From positions 1-51,966 of the IMG/VR virus record IMGVR_UViG_3300031746_000028: DNA of 51,966 nucleotides. One strand, 5' to 3'. The translations under genes were made by a program, and so were the position numbers. Below are positions 14,549-22,402 of this stretch, piece after piece. Position 1 is the first letter of the stretch. The number at the start of each line of letters is the position of its first letter. Origin of the DNA: a virus. The notes under the pieces are model-generated. The model was not told the DNA's origin and searched no databases. It worked only from the letters and a program-made list of their open reading frames with translations.

Positions 14549-14615
14549 CAATACGAAACACAGCGTCGTGTTTGCACACCGGCCGTCCTGACACCAGGGC
14601 GGCCGTTTCCCTTTC
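14549..14615 (+). ncRNA. Putative short RNA or attenuator: promoter-proximal double hairpin
   Basis: Directly after the promoter, AAACAC (14556-14561) pairs with GTGTTT (14568-14573), and GGCCGtCCT (14581-14589) pairs with AGGgCGGCC (14596-14604) with one internal mismatch, followed by gtttccctttcc. The second hairpin looks like an intrinsic terminator with a weak T-run. The transcript would be about 65 bases. It could be a stand-alone small RNA or an attenuator controlling the late operon. There is no ORF in it. Confidence 0.5.
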
Positions 14616-14626
14616 CGGGGCCGGGC

Positions 14627-14839
14627 ATGTCTGCTCACGCAGCAGCACCTACCGCCGTCTCTCACACCCACTCTGCCATCACTGGCCACAACCGTCGCCG
14701 CCCCGGGCCCCGCCCGGCCCCGGAGCTACACCCGCTGATCGTGCTGGGCATGAGCCCCCGGCAACGGATCGAAGCGGCCTGCGCCGGCATGACATTCGCT
14801 GCCTGGGCAAGGCTCATGCGGGAGAGGCCGGGGCGGTGA
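14627..14839 (+). CDS. Small unknown protein, 70 aa
   Basis: ATG at 14627 opens a frame of 70 residues. The first 30 are His/Thr/Ala-rich and low in structure, while the end (MSPRQRIEAACAGMTFAAWARLM) is a clear helix pair. The stop overlaps the ParB start as GTGA (14836-14839), supporting real translation. No RBS is obvious. An internal ATG in the same frame (near 14750) might be the true start. Confidence 0.5.
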   Translation: MSAHAAAPTAVSHTHSAITGHNRRRPGPRPAPELHPLIVLGMSPRQRIEAACAGMTFAAWARLMRERPGR

Positions 14840-15459
14840 GGAAGACGCCAGTGGCGAAGAAGACGGCGGAGCAACCGGCACCGGCACCGGCGCTGACGCT
14901 GGACAAGCTCTTCCCGGTCCAGTGGTACAACCTCACCGACCTGAAGGGCCATCCCGACAACCCGCGCCAGCATAGCGACGAGAACGTGGCCGAACTCCAG
15001 GCCAGCCTGGACGAAGACGACTGGCTGCAGAACGTGGTGGTCTCTTCGGACGGGTTCCTGCTCGGCGGGCATGGCATCTGTATGGCGGCGACGAAGCTCG
15101 GGATGACACGGGTGCCGGGGCGCGCCTACCCGCTGCCCCATGACCACCCGAAGAGCCTCAAGGTCATGGTCAAGCTGAACACGCTGGGGATGCCCCGCAA
15201 GGACGATCCGACCACGCCGCAGGACGACCAGGATATTCTCACGGGGCTACTGCGGAGCATCGCGGCGGAGAGTGAGCGCGGCTTGCAGGGGACCGGCATC
15301 ACCGAGGCGGCGCTTGAGGACATGCTCGCGGAGTTGGCGGCGCAGCATCCGCCCACGGGGTTCGTGCCTCCCGAGTTCCGCGAGTACGACGAGAATATTG
15401 ACCTGAGTAACGTCAAGCGGGCGACCTGCCCTGAGTGTGGCCATGAGTTTCCAGTGTGA
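14836..15459 (+). CDS. ParB/Srx-like nuclease-domain protein, 207 aa
   Basis: The region WYNLTDLKGHPDNPRQHSDE (about 35-55), with NVAELQASLDEDDWLQNVVV and the GFLLGGHGICMAATKLGM helix, is the ParB N-terminal domain. The usual GHGR box appears as GGHGI, so the nucleotide-binding residues are partly changed. The C-terminus ends with TCPECGHEFPV, one half of a zinc ribbon. Such proteins commonly precede methyltransferases in phages and may guide or regulate DNA modification. GTG at 14836 is the likely start; sequence upstream in this frame is unlike protein. Confidence 0.8.
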   Translation: MRKTPVAKKTAEQPAPAPALTLDKLFPVQWYNLTDLKGHPDNPRQHSDENVAELQASLDEDDWLQNVVVSSDGFLLGGHGICMAATKLGMTRVPGRAYPLPHDHPKSLKVMVKLNTLGMPRKDDPTTPQDDQDILTGLLRSIAAESERGLQGTGITEAALEDMLAELAAQHPPTGFVPPEFREYDENIDLSNVKRATCPECGHEFPV

Positions 15460-16843
15460 CGGGGGCTGGCCACCGTTCCCAAAACCGCAAGCGAAACCGA
15501 TGACGGTCAGAGAAGCGTGGCAGGGCTTGCCGGACTTTGACAAGAGGCCGCTGGCGTTGTCGCCGCTCTTCAGCGCGTACTGGAGACGGGCGAAACCTGG
15601 AGACATTCTCGGGGGGCACTTCTCTTCGAGCAAGTTACACTGGGATCGGCCAGCGCCGACTATGCAGAAGTCAGAGACGAACGGCGGTCTGTACCACCCT
15701 GAAGAATGCCGAAGGTTACACGTCACTGAGATGGTGCGGTTGGGGTCCTTTGCAGACGGGTTTAGGTTCGCAGTCCCGGACCATCAAGCATTCCGGCAGG
15801 TTGGGAACGCAGTGCCTCCGGGTCTCATGCGTGGGATTGCCGAGGTAGTGAGAGACCACATCCTCATGGTCGACCAGTTCACCTACATTTCGACCTTCGC
15901 GGGCTGCGGCGGCTCCTCCCTCGGCTACAAGTGGGCCGGCGGCAAGGGTCTCCTGGCCATCGAGTTTGACGCCAACGCCGCCGCCACCTACCGGGCGAAC
16001 TTCGAGACGCCGGTCCTGGAGCGAGACATCTGCACGGTGACCGCCGCCGAGGTCCTCAAGCTGACGGGCCTGCGGGTCGGCGAACTTGACGTGCTGGATG
16101 GGTCGCCACCCTGCCAGGGCTTCTCGACTGCCGGCAAGCGCCAGATACATGACCCGCGTAACAGCCTCTTCCGGGAGTTCGTCCGGCTCATCGAGGGTTT
16201 GCAACCGAAGGTCTTCGTGATGGAGAACGTGAGCGGCCTCGTGAAGGGCAAGATGAAGTATGTCTTTGCGGAGATCATGCGCTGTCTCAAGGCCACCGGC
16301 TATGCCGTCCGTTGCAAGCTGCTGAACGCGATGTACTTCAACGTCCCGCAGTCACGGGAACGGCTCATCTGGATCGGGGTCCGGGCGGACATCGGGCGGG
16401 GGCCGGAGTTTCCGAAGGCGCAGGGGAAGCCGACTGGGTTTGCATTAGAGCAAGCCGGCGATGGCCCTTGGTGGCTGAACAAAGAACAGGTGGCTCAGAG
16501 GATCGAACACCGCAGTAGGCAAGAGGCTCGAGGTCATGGATGGGGGCATGTCTTCTATGATGGGGAAGGGCCATGTCCGACAGTGCCCAAAAACGGGTTC
16601 TGTTCGGCATCCCCCATACTTGTGAAGCAGTCTGGTGGATGGCGGCACTTAGTGTTGGGTGAGTTGAAGAGTGCCGGTTCCTATCCTTCTTCGTGGGCAT
16701 TCGTCGGTACTTGGCAGAATGCTTACCAGCGCATCGGCAACAGCGTCCCGCCGCGCTTCATGCAGGCCATCGCCGAGACCATCCGGGATGCCATCATCCT
16801 CCCGGCCAGGGCAGCCCGGCACCCCGTACCCGGAGCGAGTTGA
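15443..16843 (+). CDS. C5-cytosine DNA methyltransferase with an extra methyltransferase C-terminal half fused in front, 466 aa
   Basis: Residues about 1-143 look like the C-terminal half of a C5 methyltransferase: MTVREAWQGLPD, LHWDRPAPT, motif IX-like RRLHVTEMVRLGSFADGF (about 89-106) and motif X QVGNAVPP (about 118-125). Then a full enzyme starts: motif I TFAGCGGSSLG (about 150), motif IV DGSPPCQGFST with the catalytic Cys (about 224), motif VI MENVSG (about 259), motif VIII QSRERLIWIG (about 301) and motif X RIGNSVPP (about 430). The true motif IX of the second part is weak. Both C-terminal regions are visibly less GC-rich than the catalytic core. It modifies cytosine at C5, presumably to evade restriction. 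Start ATG 15443 overlaps the ParB gene; GTG 15437 is possible. Confidence 0.85.
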   Translation: MSFQCDGGWPPFPKPQAKPMTVREAWQGLPDFDKRPLALSPLFSAYWRRAKPGDILGGHFSSSKLHWDRPAPTMQKSETNGGLYHPEECRRLHVTEMVRLGSFADGFRFAVPDHQAFRQVGNAVPPGLMRGIAEVVRDHILMVDQFTYISTFAGCGGSSLGYKWAGGKGLLAIEFDANAAATYRANFETPVLERDICTVTAAEVLKLTGLRVGELDVLDGSPPCQGFSTAGKRQIHDPRNSLFREFVRLIEGLQPKVFVMENVSGLVKGKMKYVFAEIMRCLKATGYAVRCKLLNAMYFNVPQSRERLIWIGVRADIGRGPEFPKAQGKPTGFALEQAGDGPWWLNKEQVAQRIEHRSRQEARGHGWGHVFYDGEGPCPTVPKNGFCSASPILVKQSGGWRHLVLGELKSAGSYPSSWAFVGTWQNAYQRIGNSVPPRFMQAIAETIRDAIILPARAARHPVPGAS

Positions 16844-16850
16844 GTGACCT

Positions 16851-17468
16851 ATGGCGGCGCGGAAGAGCCCGGCCAAGGGCGAGGAACCGCCCCAGGCGCT
16901 CCGGGCTTTCGAGGACTACTACGGCATGGGCGAGGGGCGTTCCCTGCCTAAGTTGGCGAGACAGTACAGGGCAAGCGCAGAGGCAGTGCCAACCAAGCAG
17001 GCGACGAGGCTCAAGCTGTGGTCGGCCGCTCACAAGTGGCAGCAGCGCGTCAAGGATCGCGACCAGCAGGCCTCCCAGGCCCGAGCCAAGCAGGTGGCCG
17101 AACGGGCCATGAAGTTCCGCGAGCGCGTCCTGGTGGGCATCGAGGTGGACGTGAACCGCTACCTCCAGGCGTTGCAGAACCGGGGCTCCGAGGGCATCAT
17201 GGCGGAAGACGCGGCCAGCCTGGAGAGGCTCGTCGTGCTCTTCTTCAAGCTCGCCGAGCAGCCGTTGACGGACAAGCAGCAGGTCGAGCATAGCGGGCCG
17301 GGCGGCGGGCCTCTCCAGACGGAGAACAAGCACAGTGGCAGCCTCGCTCTCAGCGCCAGCGCCGAGGTCCTTGGAATACTGGCAGCAGCAGGTGCGCTCG
17401 AACCCGCGGCTGCAGGAGCTGCTGACCCCGAAGCTGACGACGTGGATACCGCACCAGCCGCACCCTAA
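16851..17468 (+). CDS. Terminase small subunit, 205 aa
   Basis: The protein has a basic N-terminus, a helix-turn-helix-like part (FEDYYGMGEGRSLPKLARQYRAS kind of segment, about 24-46, then EAVPTKQATRLKLWSAAHKW), and a long coiled-coil helix rich in Gln/Ala/Arg (RVKDRDQQASQARAKQVAER). This layout and the position immediately before the large subunit identify it as the DNA-recognition subunit of the packaging motor. The C-terminal 40 residues are low-complexity Ala/Pro/Glu and overlap the large subunit gene by 134 bases. Confidence 0.75.
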   Translation: MAARKSPAKGEEPPQALRAFEDYYGMGEGRSLPKLARQYRASAEAVPTKQATRLKLWSAAHKWQQRVKDRDQQASQARAKQVAERAMKFRERVLVGIEVDVNRYLQALQNRGSEGIMAEDAASLERLVVLFFKLAEQPLTDKQQVEHSGPGGGPLQTENKHSGSLALSASAEVLGILAAAGALEPAAAGAADPEADDVDTAPAAP

Positions 17469-18675
17469 GCAGACGGCGTTCCTGTGGCTCCCGCACCGCG
17501 AGGCTTTCTACGGCGGCGCGGCCGGCGGTGGTAAGTCGGACGCCCTGCTCATGGCGGCGCTGCAGTACGTGGACGTGCCCGGCTACGCGGCCATTCTGTT
17601 CCGGCGCACCTTCACAGATTTGATGCTGCCCGACGCGATCATGGACCGCTCGCAGCAGTGGCTGTTGGGCACCAAGGCCCACTGGTCGCAGCAGAATAAG
17701 CAGTGGACGTTCCCCTCCGGGGCGACGCTGACGTTCGCCTACTTGGACACGGAGCGTGACAAGTACCGCTACCAGTCGGCGCAGTTCCAGTTCATCGGCT
17801 TCGACGAGCTGACGCAGTTCCCGGAGACGCAGTATCTGTACCTGTTCTCCCGGCTGCGGCGCCTTGACCAGCATCAGGTGCCGCTGCGAATGCGGGCGGC
17901 CAGCAACCCCGGCGGCATCGGCCATGAGTGGGTCAAGCAGCGGTTCATCATCGAGGGGCGGACGCAGGGCCGGGTGTTCATCGCGGCCAGCCTGAGCGAC
18001 AACCCGAGCCTCGACCAGGAAGAGTACCGCCAGAGCCTCGCCGAGCTTGACCCGCACACACGGGCCCAACTCCTCGAAGGCGACTGGGACAGCATCGCGG
18101 GCAACCTGTTCCGGCGCGAGTGGTTCGAGATCGTGGACGCGGCACCGGCCGACTGCCGCTGGGTGCGTTACTGGGATCGGGCGGCGACGGAGGCCAAGCC
18201 CGGGCGCGACCCTGACTACACCGTCGGCGTGCTGATGGGTCGGAGCAAGGACGGCATCTTCTACGTACAGGATGTACAGCGGGTGCGGGCGACCCCCCGC
18301 GGCGTGGAAAGCCTTGTGGTGGCGACGGCCGAGGTGGACACGAGGCGCGTGCCGATCTGGATGGAGCAGGAGCCCGGTAGCAGCGGCGTGGACACCATTG
18401 ACACCTACACCCGGCGCGCCCTCTCGGGCTTCGAGTTCCGGGGCGACAAGGTGACCGGCTCCAAGGAGACGCGGGCGCGGCCCCTCTCCTCGCAGGCGGA
18501 GGCCGGCAACGTCAAGCTGGTGCGGGGCCCGTGGATCGGTGACTTTCTGAACGAACTGGCGGCGTACACCGGGGACGCCGACAACCATGCCCACGATGAC
18601 CAGGTAGACGCGGCCAGCGGGGCATTCAACAAGCTCCATGAGCGGCCCGGCATGATCCCCCGAGGACGAGCATGA
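17335..18675 (+). CDS. terL: Terminase large subunit, 446 aa
   Basis: The ATPase domain has Walker A YGGAAGGGKSD (about 58-68) and Walker B FQFIGFDELTQF (about 150-161), preceded by PHPKQTAFLWLPHREA, the adenine-binding Q motif. The C-terminal RNase-H-like nuclease shows RYWDRAATEAKPGRDPDYTV (about 277-296) with the first metal-binding Asp, and HDDQVDA near residue 420. Length is typical. It translocates DNA into the prohead and cuts it. GTG at 17335 lies well inside the small subunit gene; TTG near 17370 is the next possible start. The stop overlaps the portal ATG. Confidence 0.95.
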   Translation: MAASLSAPAPRSLEYWQQQVRSNPRLQELLTPKLTTWIPHQPHPKQTAFLWLPHREAFYGGAAGGGKSDALLMAALQYVDVPGYAAILFRRTFTDLMLPDAIMDRSQQWLLGTKAHWSQQNKQWTFPSGATLTFAYLDTERDKYRYQSAQFQFIGFDELTQFPETQYLYLFSRLRRLDQHQVPLRMRAASNPGGIGHEWVKQRFIIEGRTQGRVFIAASLSDNPSLDQEEYRQSLAELDPHTRAQLLEGDWDSIAGNLFRREWFEIVDAAPADCRWVRYWDRAATEAKPGRDPDYTVGVLMGRSKDGIFYVQDVQRVRATPRGVESLVVATAEVDTRRVPIWMEQEPGSSGVDTIDTYTRRALSGFEFRGDKVTGSKETRARPLSSQAEAGNVKLVRGPWIGDFLNELAAYTGDADNHAHDDQVDAASGAFNKLHERPGMIPRGRA

Positions 18676-20249
18676 GTGTTCTCTCCACGGTCGGCAACTG
18701 GTTCGGGCAGGCTGCCTCCTGGCTGGGCATCACCGGACAACGAGTGAGTGCTACCATGCTGACGGCGATGACGGGCAACAACCCGAAGCCCGAGTGGCCG
18801 CCCCTGGCCGACCGCCCGCGGCTGATTGCTTACCACAACGGCAGAATGCTGTACCGGGGCGAGCACGCCGCGCACCTGGACAAGCGCGACAGTGCTCAGA
18901 AGACCGCGCACCCCTACGTGGCGGTCAACCTCTGCGGGGCGTTGACGGACCTCGTGACCGGGCGGCTTTTCGGGCAGCCATTCACGGCCACGGTGCCGGA
19001 GGAGCTGGCCGGCACGCAGGACTTCATCTACGAACTGATGGAGCACAACTACCTGGAGAACGCCTGCCTCGTGGCAGCCGCCGGTGCCAGCTACCGCGGC
19101 GACGCCTGCTTCAAGGTGCGCTACGACGAGGGCCAGCGCCGGGTCGTCGTGGAGACGTTCTCGCCCTCCTGCTTCTTCCCCGAGATGCACCCCCTGGACG
19201 CCACCCGCATGGTCGCCGCGAACCTCGACCAAGTGCTCCTGCGCAAGGCGGATGACCCGTATCTTTGGCGGGAGCGGCATGAGCCCGGCGTGGTGCGCAA
19301 CCAACTCTTCCGCCTGGACAAGGACCAGCAGACTGGCGTCTACCATTTCGACCCGGCGACTGACGAGGTGGACCTGAATACCATCGAGGCGCTGGCGGAC
19401 TTGCCGCCGGAGATGGGGACGGGCGTGGACGCTCTCCTCGTGGTGCATGTCGCCAACCGCCCGCCGGTCGAGGGGCAGTTCTTCGGCCAGTCGGACTATG
19501 ACGAGGCGCTGGTCTCGCTGCAGGCGGAGGCCAACAGCCGGGAGACGCAGCGGGCGGCGGTGCTGAGCAAGCACGTTGACCCGACTATGACCGGCCCGAT
19601 GGTGCCGGATGCGTTCAAGGACGGCGCCGGCAACGTGAAGCTGGAGGGCATGAAGTACCTGGAGGTGGGGCCCGGCCAGCAGGAGCCGAAGTACGTCGTG
19701 TGGGATCCGCAACTGCCCGCCGTGGAGAACCAGCTCAAGGACCTGAAGGTGGCCTTCGCGGTCAACGCGGGCGTGGAGATGACGGCCCTGGTCCCGCAGG
19801 AAGGTGGCGCTGGGCCGGTGTCGGGGAGGGCGCTGCGGCTGTCACAGATGAAGACGCAGACGACCGTGGCGCTCAAGCAGCGCGCCTGGGGGCCGGGGCT
19901 GCAGCGGCTGCTGTCGGTGGCGACGAAGCTGGCGGCGGCGGTCGGGCCGGGGGCGCTGGACTGGAAGCCGGCGGAGGGCAGCCTTGTGGCGGTCGGCCCG
20001 GAGGACATCACGGTCACGTTCTCCGATGGCCTGCCGCAGGACCGCATGGAGGACGTGGAGGAGCAGACCGCCATGGTGGCCGCCGGGCTACAGACGCCGA
20101 AGCGGGCCATGATGGCGCTGCATGGGGTGTCGAGCGAAGAGGCGGACGCGATGCTCGAGGAGATGGGGGCGGCGAAGCAGGCGATGGCGCCGCCGGCGCC
20201 GGGCGGGTCGTCGCTCTTCCGGGCGATTGTGCCGCAGGAGGCTGAGTGA
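18672..20249 (+). CDS. Portal protein, 525 aa
   Basis: ATG overlaps the terL stop. Sequence features fit SPP1/HK97-type portals: a helical N-terminus, NLCGALTDLVTGRLFGQPFT, a beta-rich clip/wing (YRGDACFKVRYDEGQRRVVVETF), a long central helix region (NSRETQRAAVLSKHVDPTM) and a C-terminal Ala/Met-rich crown (EEADAMLEEMGAAKQAMAPP). It forms the dodecameric ring at the packaging vertex. Its place between terminase and minor capsid genes is standard. Confidence 0.9.
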   Translation: MSVLSTVGNWFGQAASWLGITGQRVSATMLTAMTGNNPKPEWPPLADRPRLIAYHNGRMLYRGEHAAHLDKRDSAQKTAHPYVAVNLCGALTDLVTGRLFGQPFTATVPEELAGTQDFIYELMEHNYLENACLVAAAGASYRGDACFKVRYDEGQRRVVVETFSPSCFFPEMHPLDATRMVAANLDQVLLRKADDPYLWRERHEPGVVRNQLFRLDKDQQTGVYHFDPATDEVDLNTIEALADLPPEMGTGVDALLVVHVANRPPVEGQFFGQSDYDEALVSLQAEANSRETQRAAVLSKHVDPTMTGPMVPDAFKDGAGNVKLEGMKYLEVGPGQQEPKYVVWDPQLPAVENQLKDLKVAFAVNAGVEMTALVPQEGGAGPVSGRALRLSQMKTQTTVALKQRAWGPGLQRLLSVATKLAAAVGPGALDWKPAEGSLVAVGPEDITVTFSDGLPQDRMEDVEEQTAMVAAGLQTPKRAMMALHGVSSEEADAMLEEMGAAKQAMAPPAPGGSSLFRAIVPQEAE

Positions 20250-20251
20250 CC

Positions 20252-20659
20252 ATGCTGAGCGATCTGCTTCTGCGGCGTTGGTGTATGACGGTGACCGAAC
20301 TGGCTCTGTGGAAATACCGGGTTGCCAACGTGGGAGACTGGTATGGGGTGCCCGTATATGCCTGGCACATTCGGCACCAGCTTGCCTACCGGGCGGTGTG
20401 GGTCTACCCCGGCGATTGGGAGGGGCGCTGCCGGGCATGGCCCTTCCGAGCAGGACAGGTGGCCTGGGCACTGCGCTGTGTGGTGGCTGCAGAAAGCTGG
20501 TTCTTCGGAGGGTGGTACTACCGCGCGTTCGTCGCTGTTGCGGACTGGGCTGGCCTGTCATACCGCGAAACAGAGGCCCGGTACTGGTCGGAGGCATGGC
20601 GGCTACTCGCCCGCCACATCGGCCTGAAGCTCACCGGGCGGCGAGGGTTGGCTGACTGA
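20252..20659 (+). CDS. Trp-rich protein of unknown function, 135 aa
   Basis: ATG at 20252 follows gcaggagg; GTG at 20246 overlaps the portal stop. The product is unusually rich in Trp, Tyr and Arg (WYGVPVYAWHIRHQLAYRAV, WSEAWRLLARHI), and is unlike other head proteins. Its stop abuts the minor capsid start (20659). It is probably an accessory head or entry protein, or a moron. No family recognised. Confidence 0.55.
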   Translation: MLSDLLLRRWCMTVTELALWKYRVANVGDWYGVPVYAWHIRHQLAYRAVWVYPGDWEGRCRAWPFRAGQVAWALRCVVAAESWFFGGWYYRAFVAVADWAGLSYRETEARYWSEAWRLLARHIGLKLTGRRGLAD

Positions 20660-21468
20660 TGGCCGCGGCCCTGCGCCCGTACAGCCGCTCCGAACTGCTG
20701 GAGATCGCCGACCAGCTCGGCGGCGTCTACCGCGACGGCGAGGCGCGCATCCTGCGCCTCCTCGGCCAGGGCAGCATCAGCGAGTGGAAACGGGACTACC
20801 TGAACAAGCAGCTCAAGCAGATCGAGACCATCCTGCACGGGCTGGAGGGGGCATCACGGGACTGGGCTGAGACGCACGTGCCGACGGTGTACCTCCACAA
20901 CCTGCGGATCGCCGACCAGGCCCTCGGGTCGAGTATGGGCATGACCGCCATTCACCAGGACGCCATGAGCAGCATCGCCCAGACGCTCGTGCAGGACCTG
21001 GACCACGTGACCGGCGGGGTGGGCCGGGCGGTGCGCGACGTGTACCGGCAGGCGACGCTGGGCAACATCCAGGCGGGGCTGACCGGGGGCGAGACGCGGC
21101 GGCAGGTCAGCAAGGGGATCGTCGCCGACCTGCAGGAGAAGGGCGTGACGGGGTTCACCGACAAGGCCGGCCGCGAGTGGGCCATGAGCGACTACGCCGA
21201 GATGGTGGCGCGGACCACGACGCGGGAGGCCTCCTGGCAGGGCACGGCGAACCGGATGCTCGAGGCTGGTGAGGACCTGCTGCAGATCAGCAGCCACGCC
21301 CGGAGCTGCGAGTTGTGCGAGCCCTGGCAGGGCGTCGTGGTGAGCATGAGCGGTGAGACGGCGGGTTACCCGACGCTGAGCCAGGCGCAGGGCGAAGGGT
21401 TTGGCCACCCTAACTGTGTGCATGATCTGTTGCCGTACGTGCCGGAGGCGGCTATACTGGGGGAGTAG
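20659..21468 (+). CDS. Phage minor capsid protein (head morphogenesis, min_cap2-like), 269 aa
   Basis: The C-terminal part carries the signature of phage minor capsid protein 2/MuF-type proteins: SHARSCELCEPWQG (about 213-226), SGETAGYPTLSQA and FGHPNCVHDLLPYV (about 250-263), with two Cys of a CxxC pair plus NC/H residues that probably bind metal. The N-terminal 190 residues are helical (NKQLKQIETILHGLEG, DAMSSIAQTLVQDLDHVTG). It lies next to the portal and before the scaffold as usual. Its last codons (PEAAILGE and stop) lie within the repeat that is copied at 22311. Confidence 0.88.
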   Translation: MAAALRPYSRSELLEIADQLGGVYRDGEARILRLLGQGSISEWKRDYLNKQLKQIETILHGLEGASRDWAETHVPTVYLHNLRIADQALGSSMGMTAIHQDAMSSIAQTLVQDLDHVTGGVGRAVRDVYRQATLGNIQAGLTGGETRRQVSKGIVADLQEKGVTGFTDKAGREWAMSDYAEMVARTTTREASWQGTANRMLEAGEDLLQISSHARSCELCEPWQGVVVSMSGETAGYPTLSQAQGEGFGHPNCVHDLLPYVPEAAILGE

Positions 21469-21535
21469 ACAGAGCCTTGGCGGGAGGGTGGGTTCACTCA
21501 CCCTGTCCCACCTGACCGCCAGAAACAGGGTGAGC
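21447..21535 (+). repeat. Cassette leader repeat R1, copy a
   Basis: These 89 bases recur at 22311-22399 with one mismatch (t at 21513, c at 22377). The repeat starts inside the last codons of the minor capsid gene and runs up to the start codon of the next ORF. It includes an inverted repeat (ggtgggttcactcacc) and the sequence gaccgccagaaacagggtgagc. The last part appears a third time at 22738-22770. Confidence 0.9.
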
Positions 21536-22267
21536 ATGATGGCAGAAAGCGGTACGGACGGAGAGAGATGGGGATTAGACGGAGACAGTGCGTACGATGA
21601 CACTCTCCAGCACATAGAAGTCGCTGGCGGCATCATGGAGTACCTCGAAGCAATGCGCATGGGGGATTGTCGAGACTGGCGCGAAGGGTGGAAGACGGCA
21701 ATAGCAGAGTCATTGCAACACTACCTGAAGCAGCAGGTCGAGACGGAGTATGCTGACCTGCTCCCAAAGACGATGTCCTGCGAGTGCTTCTACGTACCAT
21801 CCGATGCAATGCTGATACCCGGCATTCTGAGGAAGGGGCATGTCTGGGATGGCCAAGACTGGATAGCTGTCCAACAGATCGCTTTCGTGGACGAGCCAGT
21901 CGAAGGTCTTTGGGACCCAGCACAACCCGACAACTGCCAGGGTTGTGGAATGGACCTCCTCAGCTACCCGACGCCTCATGGTCCCATTAGGGCGAAGCTT
22001 GCGGACATTGCGGAGCCGGGGGGTTGCGACAAAGACAGCACACCCCAACAGCTCCAGGTCATGATGACGTGTCCGAAGTGCGGCCAAGTCGATACCATGA
22101 CCATCAGGTCAGACCGGGTAGTGTGCAACTTCGTTGAGAGTACGTGCGTCTGCGGGAATGTCAGTTACTGGCGCGTGACATACGAGTGGGCACCTGAGAA
22201 CAAGTGGTTTCCTATAGGTGCAACGGTAGCCATTGATGAGGAGTTTGCTCGAAGTCTGATCGAGTAG
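21536..22267 (+). CDS. Cassette ORF A: unknown zinc-ribbon-containing protein, 243 aa
   Basis: ATG at 21536 (MMAESGTDGERW) is directly at the end of leader R1a. The first 90 residues are acidic and helical (GGIMEYLEAMRMGDCRDW). The C-terminal half has CQGCG (about 135), MTCPKCGQVDTM (about 178) and STCVCGNVSYW (about 202), so one or two zinc-ribbon-like sites are likely. No recognised family. Composition is clearly less GC-rich than the flanking head genes, suggesting acquisition. It is not a typical head gene and interrupts the usual minor capsid-to-scaffold order. Confidence 0.65.
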   Translation: MMAESGTDGERWGLDGDSAYDDTLQHIEVAGGIMEYLEAMRMGDCRDWREGWKTAIAESLQHYLKQQVETEYADLLPKTMSCECFYVPSDAMLIPGILRKGHVWDGQDWIAVQQIAFVDEPVEGLWDPAQPDNCQGCGMDLLSYPTPHGPIRAKLADIAEPGGCDKDSTPQQLQVMMTCPKCGQVDTMTIRSDRVVCNFVESTCVCGNVSYWRVTYEWAPENKWFPIGATVAIDEEFARSLIE

Positions 22268-22280
22268 CATCGCACCTATC

Positions 22281-22317
22281 CACGGGCACCCCGAGCCGTC
22301 CTCTTCCGAGGGCGGCT
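22281..22317 (+). terminator. Cassette hairpin R2, copy a
   Basis: AGCCGtCCTC facing GAGGgCGGCT gives a strong stem-loop with ttcc loop. The 37 bases recur at 23086-23122 with three differences that all keep the stem or fall in the loop. No long T-run follows. It may be a transcript-processing or weak termination element. Its last bases (ggcggct) are also the first bases of the next R1 copy. Confidence 0.7.
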
Positions 22318-22399
22318 ATACTGGGGGAGTAGACAGAGCCTTGGCGGGAGGGTGGGTTCACTCACCCTGTCCCACCCGACCGCCAGAAACAGGGTGAGC
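22311..22399 (+). repeat. Cassette leader repeat R1, copy b
   Basis: 88 of 89 bases match 21447-21535, including the codons for the last residues of the minor capsid protein and its stop. Since that gene is not otherwise present here, the copy arose by duplication. It joins hairpin R2a through the shared bases ggcggct. Confidence 0.9.
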
Positions 22400-22402
22400 G
22401 AG

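Noticed and set aside
17350-18639. Minus-strand ORF of 429 codons
   Set aside because: Exactly antisense to the large terminase subunit, which has all motifs.
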